64,000 nucleotides of DNA from an uncultured Bacteroidales bacterium (GTDB lineage: Bacteria; Bacteroidota; Bacteroidia; Bacteroidales; Muribaculaceae): assembly GCA_902776435.1 (NCBI GenBank), contig CACYQB010000012.1, forward strand, positions 1 to 64,000. The letters run 5' to 3'. The stretch's first letter is position 1, and the number at the start of each line of letters is the position of its first letter. Below, piece by piece: positions 16,310-25,676 of the stretch. Under the pieces are notes generated by a model. It did no database searches. It was not told the DNA's origin and saw only the letters and a program-made list of their open reading frames with translations. The position numbers were made by a program, and so were the translations under genes.

Positions 16310-16822
16310 ATGAAGAAATCAATTTTCACCTTGATGCTGATGCTCATGTCGGCAATCGTTCTTAACGCTCAGAGCTTGACCGCCCATCAATGGGGCACGA
16401 AACTCATCTCCGATGACAACCAAGAAGTGCTCGTGGAGCTGACCTTTGAAAAAGACGGAACTTGTGGACTCCTGGTTGGGGCTGAGCATCAAATGAAGGA
16501 GGACGGTGTGCCCATCAACATCCTGGGAAGCGTGGCCGTTCCCGGCACCTACACCCTGAATGGCAAAGACTTGACAATGGACCTTAACAGAGGCCAGGCT
16601 GAGGTCGATTTTGACTATGAAATCAAGGGAATGGACGCCAAGACCAAGGCCTTGATGGACAAGCAAATCAGAGGCGAACTCAACGGCATGAAAGGCGAAT
16701 TCAAAAAGACAATGCTTGACGGAATGCCCAAGATGCACAACATGAAGATCGTTTCGCTCACCAACAAGGAACTCGTCCTCAAGATTGATAATGGACACGA
16801 AATGCCGTTCTATGCATTATAA
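16310..16822 (+). CDS. Hypothetical secreted protein
   Basis: 170 residues, Sec signal about 1-20 (ending VLNAQ). The mature part (LTAHQWGTKLISDDNQEV..., VAVPGTYTLNGKDLTMDLNRGQ, LTNKELVLKIDN) reads like a small beta-barrel or lipocalin-type fold in which a measured value is compared with a template (the pattern W..., G.Y.l.g..l.., l....L.l). Helical insert around 95-140. No named family; periplasmic or surface. Confidence 0.6.
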   Translation: MKKSIFTLMLMLMSAIVLNAQSLTAHQWGTKLISDDNQEVLVELTFEKDGTCGLLVGAEHQMKEDGVPINILGSVAVPGTYTLNGKDLTMDLNRGQAEVDFDYEIKGMDAKTKALMDKQIRGELNGMKGEFKKTMLDGMPKMHNMKIVSLTNKELVLKIDNGHEMPFYAL

Positions 16823-17066
16823 CGGGATGTACCGATAATTCGGCATCTATCTTTGGGGCAAACCGTCGAGGTCTTGGAAAAACATGAAACTGCGCTAGGT
16901 AGATTCATCTATCCTGATGGTTTCATGCGCGATACCAAGTTGCTCCAGTTCTATTGACATATCATCGCTGAGTATCAGCAACTTTATTTCATCGGGCTCA
17001 CGTTTATGAAGGATAATTTCACTCGTCTGTGTTCGATTTGCACAACTTTGTTGTAATTTTGTGGCC

Positions 17067-18284
17067 ATGAATGTGAAAGTTAAAATGCCTCATTTGGGGA
17101 AACGGAGTAAGGGCAATTCTTGGTCCAGGGAATTGCTGATGAGTATTATTGGCACTACAATCTCGATTGTGCTGACCTTTGGCACGGCTCATCTCATTGA
17201 GCAGCACCAGCGCAAGGCTGAGGGGCGGGATATAGCCATGATGGTCATTCATGACATCGACCAGTATGCCGAATCTTTCAGGGATGAAGCCGAAAACGAC
17301 GCCAAGAATCATGACTTGGCGATGTATGCGCTGGAACATATCGACAGCATCGAGAAAATCCCCTTCGACACCATCGCATCCTTGATCAGCTACATCTCAT
17401 ATATGGAAGGGAACGAATATAAATTTGACGAAAGCATCGAGAAGACATTCCAGAGCAACCAGGAAATCTGGAGGAGCATCGACGCGCCTCCGTTTATCGA
17501 CCAGGCGAGGGCTTTCTTTCATGACCGGCGCATGACCTTCCAGATGCTGAATACATCAATCAGTTTCCACAGGCCTGTCAGTCAAGAAGATATGAGACAG
17601 GTCTATGCCACAGCAATAAGTACGGGCAAGGGTATTGATTGGCATGGTTTCCTGCGCAAGAAACTGAAAGACGAGGATGTGCTGATGTATATTCAGCTCA
17701 ACAGTGAGCGCCAGAAAACGCTTAACTCCATTGCCAACAATTATCAAGACATGAGCAACCGCTGCAAGTTTATCATGAACATTACCGACGAGGAGTTGGA
17801 AGCATTCCTAGACAATCGCAAACGCACGGGCGAGAATCTGACCGACAAGAAACTGGTGGGACGTTGGTGCACGATGGACGATGAACAGCAGGTCTTTGAG
17901 TTCAACAATGACCACACCTTCAAGCAGCGGGTCGAGAAACACTATCCATCGCCCGCCTATCATGGACGCATGAAACTTACATACATCTACAGCGGGCGCT
18001 GGGAAATCAAGGGCGACTCACTCTACCGGTATTTCGATGCTGGCTGTGATTACGAGATTGACCGCTCGAACATCACCTATTCGCCCGATAAACGCGAAAC
18101 CGTCGAAGCCATGCTCAAGCAGTATGAGGAACAGGTCGCCGCGGCTGTTGAGCAGAGCAAGAACCAAACCATGAAACCTAAAGTCCGCGCTGTCTCCATC
18201 GACAAGTCGGGCAATAAGGTGGAACTCACTTTCCCCGAAGACTTGGCTGACGGTCGAATTTCCTACCTAATCAGGGAAAAATAA
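17067..18284 (+). CDS. Hypothetical membrane-anchored protein
   Basis: 405 residues from ATG 17067. Basic N-terminus, one membrane helix (about 24-44, IIGTTISIVLTFGTAHLI), then a long helical extracytoplasmic region and a C-terminal beta domain (about 260-405) with DKKLVGRWCTMDDEQQVFEFNNDHTF and YIYSGRWEIKGDSLYRYFD, a lipocalin-like read-out of the DUF-type seen in many Bacteroidales. A TAATTTTG box ends only 5 bases before the ATG, so the mRNA leader is very short if that promoter is used. Function unknown. Confidence 0.65.
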   Translation: MNVKVKMPHLGKRSKGNSWSRELLMSIIGTTISIVLTFGTAHLIEQHQRKAEGRDIAMMVIHDIDQYAESFRDEAENDAKNHDLAMYALEHIDSIEKIPFDTIASLISYISYMEGNEYKFDESIEKTFQSNQEIWRSIDAPPFIDQARAFFHDRRMTFQMLNTSISFHRPVSQEDMRQVYATAISTGKGIDWHGFLRKKLKDEDVLMYIQLNSERQKTLNSIANNYQDMSNRCKFIMNITDEELEAFLDNRKRTGENLTDKKLVGRWCTMDDEQQVFEFNNDHTFKQRVEKHYPSPAYHGRMKLTYIYSGRWEIKGDSLYRYFDAGCDYEIDRSNITYSPDKRETVEAMLKQYEEQVAAAVEQSKNQTMKPKVRAVSIDKSGNKVELTFPEDLADGRISYLIREK

Positions 18285-18309
18285 TTGACTCTGATTAAGC
18301 GACTGCAGG

Positions 18310-18798
18310 TCACAGTTGGATATAGAGGAGAATAATGTCCTCGTAGTGTCCGTCCTTCATCAGGAAGCCCTGGGGGATGCGGCCCAACCGCGTGAACCCC
18401 AGGCGCTCATACAGGTGCAGGGCATGGACGTTTGCCGCCACAACCGCGTTGAACTGCATGAGGCGGAAACCCAGCCTTGCCCCCATGGCCAACGAGTCCT
18501 TCACGAGTTGCTCGCCGATGTGCAGCCCGCGCTTGCTCGATTTGACGGCATAGCTGGTATTGGCGATGTGTCCGCAGCGGCCCACGTTATTGGGGTGAAG
18601 GATATAGAGACCGACAATCTCGCCCGTCTCGCTATCCTCGGCAATGCCTGTATAGGACTGGCTGCTGAAGAAACCCTCAGCCTCCTGCTCGGTCAGTTCC
18701 TCGACCTGCGGGAATGCCACGCCTTCGCGCACCACCTCGTTCCATATCTCCATGGCCGCAGCCACGTCTTGACTCTTGTATTCCCTAATGGTAATCAT
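18310..18798 (-). CDS. GNAT-family N-acetyltransferase
   Basis: 162 residues. ITIREYKSQDVAAAMEIWNEVV, then AVKSSKRGLHIGEQLVKDSLAM (acetyl-CoA pyrophosphate loop RGLHIGEQL) and LYERLGFTRLGRIPQGFLMKDGHYEDIILLY. Similar to phosphinothricin/L-amino acid acetyltransferase-type GNATs. Acceptor not predictable. Convergent with the preceding gene. Confidence 0.85.
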   Translation of the reverse strand: MITIREYKSQDVAAAMEIWNEVVREGVAFPQVEELTEQEAEGFFSSQSYTGIAEDSETGEIVGLYILHPNNVGRCGHIANTSYAVKSSKRGLHIGEQLVKDSLAMGARLGFRLMQFNAVVAANVHALHLYERLGFTRLGRIPQGFLMKDGHYEDIILLYIQL

Positions 18799-18953
18799 AT
18801 CGCAGAAATGAATGGCACGATAACGCTAACCTCACCCGTGCACAATACATGAATCTTGATCTTGTCCACAATTGTAGAAATCACATTTCTATCACTTCCG
18901 CAAAATTAGCTATTTTCTGCTATTAACCCAAATGTTAGTTTCCAAATTAGTAG

Positions 18954-18961
18954 TAATTTTG
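18954..18961 (+). promoter_or_regulatory. -7 box of the TonB receptor operon
   Basis: TAATTTTG 23 bases before the ATG at 18984; no good TTTG at the right distance upstream, so the promoter may need an activator. Confidence 0.4.
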
Positions 18962-18983
18962 TAGCGATATTTTGATTGCAGAG

Positions 18984-21047
18984 ATGGGCATGACATTTCG
19001 ACGAGTCATAGTAGTGCTGAGCATGGCTGTAGCCTTATTGCAGGCTAACGGTCAAGTACGCGTCGTTGGCAACGACGCCGATACCACATCGGTAAGCCAG
19101 CAGGTAGATTCGATACCCATGCAGTCTATTGGCGAGATCACAGTGACCTCTCGACGACCTGGCATGAGCCGTGTTGCCGGGGCCGAGAACGCCATGCGCA
19201 TCAACAAGGCGGAGCTGTTCAAGGCGGCATGCTGCAACTTGGGCGAGAGTTTTACAACTAACCCCTCGGTGGATGTAAACTACAGCGACGCTGCCACGGG
19301 AGCCAAGCAGATCAAGCTGCTGGGCTTGAGCGGCACTTACGTGCAGATGCTTGCCGAGAACCTGCCCGACTGGCGGGGTGCTGCCCTACCCTTCGCCCTG
19401 GGTTATGTGCCCGGGCCGTGGATGAAGAGCATCCAGGTGTCGAAGGGGGCCTCATCGGTGCGCAACGGCTATGAGGGTATCACGGGACAAATCGACGTGG
19501 AGTACCTCAAACCCGAGGATGAGCAGGGTGTGACGCTCAACTTGTACGGAAACAGTGACGGCCGCATCGAGGCCAATGCCGACGGCAATCTGCACCTGAC
19601 ATCTCGCCTCAATGCCAATCTGCTGGCCCACTACGAGGACAATCTGGCCGATATGGACCACAATCATGACCATTTTCTGGACCAACCCAATGTGCGGCAG
19701 GTTAACTTGCAGAGTCGTTGGGATTGGCTGGGCGACCGCTACATCTTCCATGGTGGCGTGGCCATGATTGACGAGAAACGCCACAGCGGGCAGACGCGTC
19801 CCCATCACCAGGGAGCGGAACTTTTTGCCATCGACTTGAGAACGCACCGCTACGAGGGATATATGAAACATGCCGTCGTGCTCAATGCTGAGCATGGCAC
19901 CAATGTCGCCCTGATGGCTTCGGTGGCCAATCACGACATGGACGGAGCCTATGGCCACAAGCGATATGACATTAACGAGACAAATGCCTATGCGCAACTC
20001 ATGTTTGAGACTCACTTGAGCGACCCGCACACCCTCTCGCTGGGCTTGAGCCTCAACCATGACCATCTGTCACAAGACTACCGTTTAATCCATGTTGCCG
20101 ACGGGCCCTTGACCCATCTGGTGGAGAAGGAGACCGTCACGGGAGCTTATGGCCAATACGCTTTCACTCCAGCCAGCGACGTTATGACCCTGATGGCAGG
20201 CGTGCGTGTGGACCACAGCAGCTTGCACGGCACGTTTGTCACACCGCGTCTGCACCTGCGCCTGCAACCTGTACAGTTCCTCACTGTGCGCTTGTCAGCA
20301 GGTAAGGGCTACCGCACGGCTCACGCCCTGGCCGAGAATCACTACATGCTGGCCAGCGGACGGCGGTTGGTATTCAACGACCTGCATCAAGAGAGCGCCT
20401 GGAACTACGGTATCACCACGGCATGGGACATCCCGTTGTGGGGCAAGCCGTTGAAAATCAATGCCGAGTACCATTACACCCACTTCTTGCACCAGATGGT
20501 CATCGACATGGACAATGACCCATTGGTTGTCAATATCCACGACTTGGACGGCAAGTCACGTTCACACACCTGGCAGGTGGACGTCTCCTATCCCGTCATC
20601 GAAGGGCTGGAATTGACCGTCGCCTATCGCCACAACGATGTCAAGACGACCTATGGCGGCGTACTGCGTGAGAAGCCTCTCACACCACGGTACAAGGGCT
20701 TGGTTGCCGCATCTTACAAGACTCCGCTGGGGCTTTGGGAGTTTGACGTGACGCTGCAACTCAACGGCAGTGGACGCATGCCCGACCCCTATTATATAGA
20801 CGACCCCACCCAGTTGTCATGGTCGCCCCGTTTCCCTGCCCATTGCCAGCTCAATGCCCAAGTCACCCGCTGGTTCAGGCATTTTTCCATCTACCTGGGT
20901 GGTGAGAACTTGACCGACTACCGCCAGCCCAATCCCATTATCGCCGCCGACCAGCCCTGGAGCCAGTTATTCGACCCGACTATGGTGTGGGGACCCGTGA
21001 GCGGCGCGATGGCCTATCTAGGCATCCGCATCAACTTGTTCAGATAA
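18984..21047 (+). CDS. TonB-dependent receptor, probably for a metal or metallophore
   Basis: 687 residues from ATG 18984, with signal peptide ending ANGQ. A plug domain (about 45-170, SIGEITVTSRRPG... IKLLGLSGTYVQMLAENLPDWRG... YEGITGQIDVEYLKP) precedes a 22-strand-type barrel ending in the aromatic terminus GIRINLFR. No carboxypeptidase-regulatory N-terminal domain. His-rich loop MDHNHDHF near residue 215 and the downstream heavy-metal-binding protein suggest copper or another metal as cargo. Followed by the HMA protein (29 bp gap) and flavin reductase in one operon. Confidence 0.9.
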   Translation: MGMTFRRVIVVLSMAVALLQANGQVRVVGNDADTTSVSQQVDSIPMQSIGEITVTSRRPGMSRVAGAENAMRINKAELFKAACCNLGESFTTNPSVDVNYSDAATGAKQIKLLGLSGTYVQMLAENLPDWRGAALPFALGYVPGPWMKSIQVSKGASSVRNGYEGITGQIDVEYLKPEDEQGVTLNLYGNSDGRIEANADGNLHLTSRLNANLLAHYEDNLADMDHNHDHFLDQPNVRQVNLQSRWDWLGDRYIFHGGVAMIDEKRHSGQTRPHHQGAELFAIDLRTHRYEGYMKHAVVLNAEHGTNVALMASVANHDMDGAYGHKRYDINETNAYAQLMFETHLSDPHTLSLGLSLNHDHLSQDYRLIHVADGPLTHLVEKETVTGAYGQYAFTPASDVMTLMAGVRVDHSSLHGTFVTPRLHLRLQPVQFLTVRLSAGKGYRTAHALAENHYMLASGRRLVFNDLHQESAWNYGITTAWDIPLWGKPLKINAEYHYTHFLHQMVIDMDNDPLVVNIHDLDGKSRSHTWQVDVSYPVIEGLELTVAYRHNDVKTTYGGVLREKPLTPRYKGLVAASYKTPLGLWEFDVTLQLNGSGRMPDPYYIDDPTQLSWSPRFPAHCQLNAQVTRWFRHFSIYLGGENLTDYRQPNPIIAADQPWSQLFDPTMVWGPVSGAMAYLGIRINLFR

Positions 21048-21076
21048 TTCAACAATAACCAATAAAGATAAGGACA

Positions 21077-21406
21077 ATGAAAAAGATTCTTTTACTGCTC
21101 ATCACTGCCTTCACCATGACCATGGCCAGCGCCAAGGACATCAAAACCGTTGTGCTCACCACTGTTCCGCAAATGCACTGCGAAAACTGCGAGAAGCGCA
21201 TCAAGGAAAACATCCGCTTTGAGAAAGGCATCAAGAAAATCGAAACCGACGTCGAGCACCAGACGGTCACTATCACCTATGACGCCGACAAGACCACCGT
21301 TGAGAACATCATCAAGGGCTTTGAGAAAATCAAATACAATGCCCGAGAAGTCAAGGACGGCGAACAGGTTGCCACCGACGAGGAAGAAGAGTGCCCCAAC
21401 ATGTAA
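21077..21406 (+). CDS. Secreted heavy-metal-associated (HMA) domain protein
   Basis: 109 residues: signal peptide (ending ASAK), then an HMA domain with the metal-binding motif MHCENC (Cys-x2-Cys), IKENIRFEKGIKKIETDVEHQTVTITYD and an acidic Cys-containing tail (DEEEECPNM). CopZ-like ferredoxin fold, here exported, so a periplasmic copper or zinc chaperone rather than a cytosolic one. Co-transcribed with the TonB receptor upstream. Confidence 0.9.
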   Translation: MKKILLLLITAFTMTMASAKDIKTVVLTTVPQMHCENCEKRIKENIRFEKGIKKIETDVEHQTVTITYDADKTTVENIIKGFEKIKYNAREVKDGEQVATDEEEECPNM

Positions 21407-21434
21407 AGAATAGAATAACCATTAATTTTGGAGT

Positions 21435-22016
21435 ATGAAGAAGTATATCATTTTAGCCATTATGTTGACCATGTTTGCGATGCAAGACGTTTTTGCCCAG
21501 TCCCTTGAGGGCTACAAGGCCATCAACCTGAAAGAGGAGTTCACCGACAATGCGTTCACGTTCTTTTCACGGGCACCCATCCTGCTGTCCGGTGACAAGA
21601 CGGCCCACAATGCCATGACCATCGGTTGGGGCAGCCTGGGCAATTATCTGGGTTACAACCGCTTGACCGTGAGCGTCTATGTAGCTCCGGCACGTTACAC
21701 CTATGAGTTCATGGAGCGCTACCCCAGGTTCACCATCATGGTATTTGACGACGAGCAGGTAGCGCGTTACATGGGCAGCCACAGTGGTCGCGATGGCGAC
21801 AAAGCCGCTGCACTCGGCCTGCATGTGGCCTACACACCCAGCGGAACGCCCTATTATACCGAAGCCAAGACCGTTATCGAGTGTGAAATCATCACCGCGT
21901 TCCACCAAGAGGCAAAGGACTTCCGCAACGACACCCCGCGCAACTTCTATGACGGTTTCAATGCAGGTATCCACGCCGTCTATATCGGCGAAATCATCGG
22001 AGCCTGGAGAAAATAA
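21435..22016 (+). CDS. Secreted flavin reductase-like protein
   Basis: 193 residues with a Sec signal (ending VFAQ). NLKEEFTDNAFTFFSRAPILLSGD and NAMTIGWGSLGNYLG, followed by VYVAPARYTYEFMERYPRFTIMVFD, are the FMN-binding split barrel of the flavin reductase family, normally cytosolic. Export is unusual and would make it a periplasmic FMN protein. Third gene of the TonB-HMA operon: reduction of a metal or of its carrier after uptake is an attractive but unproven role. Confidence 0.82.
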   Translation: MKKYIILAIMLTMFAMQDVFAQSLEGYKAINLKEEFTDNAFTFFSRAPILLSGDKTAHNAMTIGWGSLGNYLGYNRLTVSVYVAPARYTYEFMERYPRFTIMVFDDEQVARYMGSHSGRDGDKAAALGLHVAYTPSGTPYYTEAKTVIECEIITAFHQEAKDFRNDTPRNFYDGFNAGIHAVYIGEIIGAWRK

Positions 22017-22035
22017 GCCTCCACACTAGATAGCC

Positions 22036-22077
22036 AAACGGCGGCCTCACCATGCCATAGCAGTGAGGTCGCCGTTT
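22036..22077. terminator. Bidirectional hairpin terminator
   Basis: AAACGGCGGCCTCAC and GTGAGGTCGCCGTTT pair at 14 of 15 positions between the convergent flavin reductase and MBL genes. Confidence 0.7.
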
Positions 22078-22100
22078 GTTATTCTCGAAACCAGTAGAAA

Positions 22101-22847
22101 TTACAGTTTCATGACTCGTTTCATCTCCAAGTTCTCATAGCCCTCGGGGCAATGAGTAGAGAGATAGACCGTAGGATTCTGCTGGATGAATTCGCGCACG
22201 CGGTCAAGCGTCTCACGGGCTGCTGCCACGTCCTCAAAGACAATTGAGAGTTTGTTGGCCTTCAATGCGGCGTCACAATAGGTTACATCGCCATGGAACA
22301 TATAGTAGAGGCCCTCATGCTCTAGAACAGCGATGCTGTTACCCTTGGTGTGGCCTTTAGCCTCGATGAACCACAAGCCATCGACCACTTGCATCGCGTT
22401 GGGGAAGTTGTGATAGGCTTGGCCGTACTCGGCACGGACGATGTTTTCACCCTCCAGTTTCATCGCGTCGGCATCCTCGGGGGCGATATACACCTTAGCA
22501 TTGGGAAACTCGCCGATGCAGTCGCTGTGGTCAGGATGTTTGTGGGTAATCAGAATCTTCGTCACCTGCTCGGGTTTATAGCCTGTTGCAGCGAACGCTT
22601 CCATATAGTCGGCCACCTTATCGCCCATGTAGAGCGGAGCGCCATACTTCTTGGCTGGCGCCTTGAAATCGGCCTTGAAGCCCGTGTCAATCAGGATTAC
22701 CTCATTACCCGTGTCAATGAGAAAATTCTGCAAACTGCTGCGATAGATAATTTGCTCGTCGAAGGCTTCCCTACCCTCCTCACCACCGAAGGCGAACGGC
22801 TGGTTCATGAAACCGCCATCAAACATACGGATTGCTTTGATTTCCAT
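22101..22847 (-). CDS. MBL-fold metallo-hydrolase (lactonase-like)
   Basis: 248 residues. The metal-binding motif reads THKHPDHSDCIGEF (HxHxDH), followed by AKGHTKGNSIAV and MFHGDVTYCD, with final His in STHCPEGYE: the beta-lactamase fold arrangement of AHL-lactonase/glyoxalase II-like enzymes. No signal peptide. Second gene behind the NAD(P)H oxidoreductase at 22902-23417. Confidence 0.88.
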   Translation of the reverse strand: MEIKAIRMFDGGFMNQPFAFGGEEGREAFDEQIIYRSSLQNFLIDTGNEVILIDTGFKADFKAPAKKYGAPLYMGDKVADYMEAFAATGYKPEQVTKILITHKHPDHSDCIGEFPNAKVYIAPEDADAMKLEGENIVRAEYGQAYHNFPNAMQVVDGLWFIEAKGHTKGNSIAVLEHEGLYYMFHGDVTYCDAALKANKLSIVFEDVAAARETLDRVREFIQQNPTVYLSTHCPEGYENLEMKRVMKL

Positions 22848-22901
22848 AATTACCTGTATATTATTGAGTTAATTGGACTTAGAATTGTCTCACGGATGCT
22901 T

Positions 22902-23417
22902 TTACAGCTTATTGACGAGGTCTATGATCTTCTGCTTGGTGGCATCGGTCTTCTGCTCGTCAACGGTGGCAGTCACGATACCGGTGTCCTCGACTTTCCA
23001 GTAATTGCAGATGTCGCGATACTCGGCCATAGCGCCGTCATACACACCAGGCGAATAGGAGGACATGAGCAACGCCATCTTCTTCACCTTAGCGGGACTG
23101 TTCACGCAGTACATGCGCTGGATGGGCGCCTGGATCTGGGCATTCATCGTGAAGTAATAGATCGGGGCAGCCAGTACGAGCACTTCGGCTTCGGCCATCA
23201 GCGGATAGAGTTCCTGCATATCGTCCTGCTGGATGCAGGCGCCATTGCCCTTGCCGTGGCAATACTCACAGGCCCGACAGCCCGCAATCTTTTTCTTCGA
23301 CACATTCACCAGTGTCACTTCATGACCTGCTACCTCGGCAGCCTTCTTGTACTCGTCGGCCATCCAGGCAGTGTTACCGTTAGCCCTGGGTGAACTTTGT
23401 AAAATCAGGATATTCAT
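22902..23417 (-). CDS. Flavodoxin-fold NAD(P)H-dependent oxidoreductase
   Basis: 171 residues. ILQSSPRANGNTAWMADEY is the FMN phosphate loop; CRACEYCHGKGNGACIQQDDMQELYPLM and VLAAPIYYFTMNAQIQAPIQRM match the NADPH-dependent FMN reductase family whose Cys-rich loop resembles iron-sulfur flavoproteins. Cytosolic quinone or flavin reductase. Opens a two-gene operon with the MBL hydrolase and has a perfect promoter. Confidence 0.88.
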   Translation of the reverse strand: MNILILQSSPRANGNTAWMADEYKKAAEVAGHEVTLVNVSKKKIAGCRACEYCHGKGNGACIQQDDMQELYPLMAEAEVLVLAAPIYYFTMNAQIQAPIQRMYCVNSPAKVKKMALLMSSYSPGVYDGAMAEYRDICNYWKVEDTGIVTATVDEQKTDATKQKIIDLVNKL

Positions 23418-23454
23418 AATGGTTACAGTTTATTGTTAATTTGGTATTTCCCTG

Positions 23455-23486
23455 CAAAAATACTGCATTTTTCCTGATTATACAAA
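23455..23486 (-). promoter_or_regulatory. Promoter of the oxidoreductase-MBL operon
   Basis: Minus strand TTTG (23483-23486), 20 bp, TATTTTTG (23455-23462). Confidence 0.7.
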
Positions 23487-23538
23487 CATCAGGCACTCCA
23501 AGGAGGAACCAAGGATGCCAACCCATGTGGCTGTCGCA

Positions 23539-24453
23539 TTATGCCGATTGGCGGCTGCGTTTGCGGTACTCTGTCGGAGTCATTCCGGTGCAACGCTTGA
23601 AATAGCGGTTAAAGTGCTGACTGCTCTGGAATCCCAGGCTGTAGGCCAATTCGGTAATGGAAACGTCAGTCGAGTGCAAGTCTTCTTTTGCAATATCAAT
23701 AATTTTTTGCTGGATGAACTCCACGGGTGTTTTGCCGGTCTCCTTTTTCACCAAGTCGCCGAAGTAGTTAGGCGTAAGGCAACACTTATCGGCAAACATC
23801 TTGACTGAGGGCAGACCGTTCATAAAAATGGATTCCTTGTGGTGGAAATAGTCGTTCAAGGCCTGTTCAAAGGTCGCTATCACACTATGGTTTTCCAGCT
23901 CTCGTGTAATGAATTGGCGGTCATAGAACCGCAGGCAGTAGTCGAGCAACAACTCGATGTTTCGACAGATCAGTTTGCGGCTGAACTTGTCGATTGGGCG
24001 GTTGATTTCCTCCTTGATTTTTTCGATACAGTCCAAATAAATCCCGCGTTCTCGTTCCGACATGTGCAATGCCTCGTCCGACGAGTATTGGAAGAAACGA
24101 TAATCGGCCATCCCCTTGGCAAGCGAGGTGCCGCGAATCAAATCGGGGTGAAAAAGCAGTGCTACCACATCATGGTCCAAGCCAGGAATGGGAGTGGACG
24201 TCACCGTTTGCATCGGAGCGAAGCTGGTTACCGTTCCGTCGCTGTAGTCATATTCCCTGTGACCGTATGACAACAAGCAACTGCGCGTATTCTTCAAGTA
24301 CATGGCATACACTCCATATTGCCAAGTGACCTCGTTGTCAATGAGTTCACGGTTAGGCACGTCCTTGAGGTTGCACACCGTCACCAACGGGTGAACCGTC
24401 TCAATACCTAAGGCATGATTATACTGGTCGATATTGTCGAGTTTGAACATCAT
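23539..24453 (-). CDS. AraC-family regulator (paralogue of 30362-31261)
   Basis: 304 residues. N-terminal sensor part (about 1-190, HPLVTVCNLKDVPN... FHPDLIRGTSLAKGM) and C-terminal double HTH (about 200-300, LTPNYFGDLVKKETGKTP and SITELAYSLGFQSSQHFNRYFKRCTGMTPTEYR). The sensor half is clearly homologous to the AraC regulator at 30362-31261 at the other end of the island. Probably governs one of the redox operons here. TACTGAT half-sites lie just upstream. Confidence 0.92.
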   Translation of the reverse strand: MMFKLDNIDQYNHALGIETVHPLVTVCNLKDVPNRELIDNEVTWQYGVYAMYLKNTRSCLLSYGHREYDYSDGTVTSFAPMQTVTSTPIPGLDHDVVALLFHPDLIRGTSLAKGMADYRFFQYSSDEALHMSERERGIYLDCIEKIKEEINRPIDKFSRKLICRNIELLLDYCLRFYDRQFITRELENHSVIATFEQALNDYFHHKESIFMNGLPSVKMFADKCCLTPNYFGDLVKKETGKTPVEFIQQKIIDIAKEDLHSTDVSITELAYSLGFQSSQHFNRYFKRCTGMTPTEYRKRSRQSA

Positions 24454-24494
24454 CTAATATGATAACGAAAAACAAAGGTTTTTATTTGCCAATC

Positions 24495-24519
24495 ATCAGT
24501 AGTTAATGACGATACTGAT
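24495..24519. promoter_or_regulatory. Inverted TACTGAT repeat, candidate AraC site
   Basis: ATCAGTA (24495-24501), 11 bp, TACTGAT (24513-24519), in the gap upstream of the AraC gene. The same heptamer is directly repeated upstream of the paralogous AraC gene at 30300-30329. Confidence 0.45.
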
Positions 24520-24545
24520 GACCACGCGGCAGGTTCTCCACATGA

Positions 24546-25058
24546 TCAGTCCCCATTGCCACTCAACAGGTAATCAATTAATGAAGTCACATCGCTGATG
24601 GTTACGATGCCATCTCCGTTCATGTCACCGCGGGGCAATGACGTGGCCGACTTCTCAAATCTTACCGTCACATCGTCGCTGCCAAGAATCTGTGCCAGCC
24701 CTTCGGGGTTGTCCACGGCTCCGATTCGCGTATAGCTATAGCCACTAGAGAAGGTTTCATAGAACAACACGACGCATGACGAGCCATAGAGCAACAGGTC
24801 ACCCGCATTGATGGTGCCCGGGTGGTAAGATGCAGTGGGCAAGGATGAGTCAAGGTAGTAATACTTCTCATTGCCATTCAACTCGTTCATGTCAAGCGTC
24901 AACGGCAATAAAGAGACAAAAGCTCGGCCTGTCTCGGTGTCCTCAACCGTAGCAGAGAAGGAGGCCCCACCGATGATAACGTTGATTTTCATATCTTCCG
25001 CAATCAGTTGTGTCACAGCAAGTAATGCCAGCGACATGGATAAAAGTATTCGTTTCAT
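24546..25058 (-). CDS. Secreted cyclophilin-like protein with a dockerin-like repeat
   Basis: 170 residues, signal peptide ending LIAED. MKINVIIGGASFSATVEDTETGRAFVSLLPL...NGNEKYYYLDSSLP...NAGDLLLYGSSCVVLFYETF is the cyclophilin-like fold (Cyclophil_like2 type) common in anaerobes. The C-terminus is one dockerin-like calcium-binding repeat, GDMNGDGIVTISDVTSLIDY. Last gene of the 26811-24546 operon. Periplasmic or surface; no enzymatic role shown for the fold. Confidence 0.82.
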   Translation of the reverse strand: MKRILLSMSLALLAVTQLIAEDMKINVIIGGASFSATVEDTETGRAFVSLLPLTLDMNELNGNEKYYYLDSSLPTASYHPGTINAGDLLLYGSSCVVLFYETFSSGYSYTRIGAVDNPEGLAQILGSDDVTVRFEKSATSLPRGDMNGDGIVTISDVTSLIDYLLSGNGD

Positions 25059-25107
25059 TTCTATGATGTTTAAAAATTATTAGACATGATGTTGGTTTTG
25101 CTGTAAT

Positions 25108-25674
25108 TCAGTCATTGTCCGCATTTTCTTGCTCATCTTTCTTGATGGGGCGGATAATCCGTGCCGGACTTCCCGCGACGACCATGTCGGGCGGCACATC
25201 CTTGGTCACCACGCTGCCAGCAGCTACGATGGCATTTTCGCCGATGGTCACGCCTGCCAGGACCTTGACATCGGCTCCCAACCAGGCATTGCGGCCGATG
25301 GTGATAGGCTTGGTATTCAACGAATGGCGGCGGGCGGGATCTTCGGGATGGTATTCAGTAGCCAACACACAATGGGGACCGATAAAAGCACCGTCCTCAA
25401 TCGTGATACCTCCAAGAGCCAGAAAAGTGCAGCCAAAGTTGACAAAACTGTCGCGGCCAAATCGCGTGGTGAGTCCGTAGTTGATGTTGAACGGCGGGAA
25501 CACACGCACGGTGTCATCCACGTCATTACCTGTAATTCGGCTCAGATAATCTCGCACCTCAGCCTCGGTATGGTAACCGGTATTCATTTCGGCGCAGAGC
25601 CGCATGGTTTTCTGCACATTGGCATACAGCTCGTCACTGCCTACGTAGTCTTTTCCTGTGGGAGTCGCACTCAT
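25108..25674 (-). CDS. Sugar O-acetyltransferase, left-handed beta-helix (Maa/LacA type)
   Basis: 188 residues from ATG 25674 (MSATPTGKDYVGSDELYANV); the frame extends to a TTG two codons earlier. Maltose acetyltransferase N-terminal helix domain (1-60), then hexapeptide repeats (ITIEDGAFIGPHCVLAT, ITIGRNAWLGADVKVLAGVTIGENAIVAAGSVVTKDVPPDMVVAGSPARII) with catalytic His in ATEYHPEDP. Transfers acetyl from acetyl-CoA to a sugar hydroxyl. Start lies 3 bases past the stop of the upstream flavodoxin-fold gene. Confidence 0.92.
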   Translation of the reverse strand: MSATPTGKDYVGSDELYANVQKTMRLCAEMNTGYHTEAEVRDYLSRITGNDVDDTVRVFPPFNINYGLTTRFGRDSFVNFGCTFLALGGITIEDGAFIGPHCVLATEYHPEDPARRHSLNTKPITIGRNAWLGADVKVLAGVTIGENAIVAAGSVVTKDVPPDMVVAGSPARIIRPIKKDEQENADND

Positions 25675-25676
25675 TG

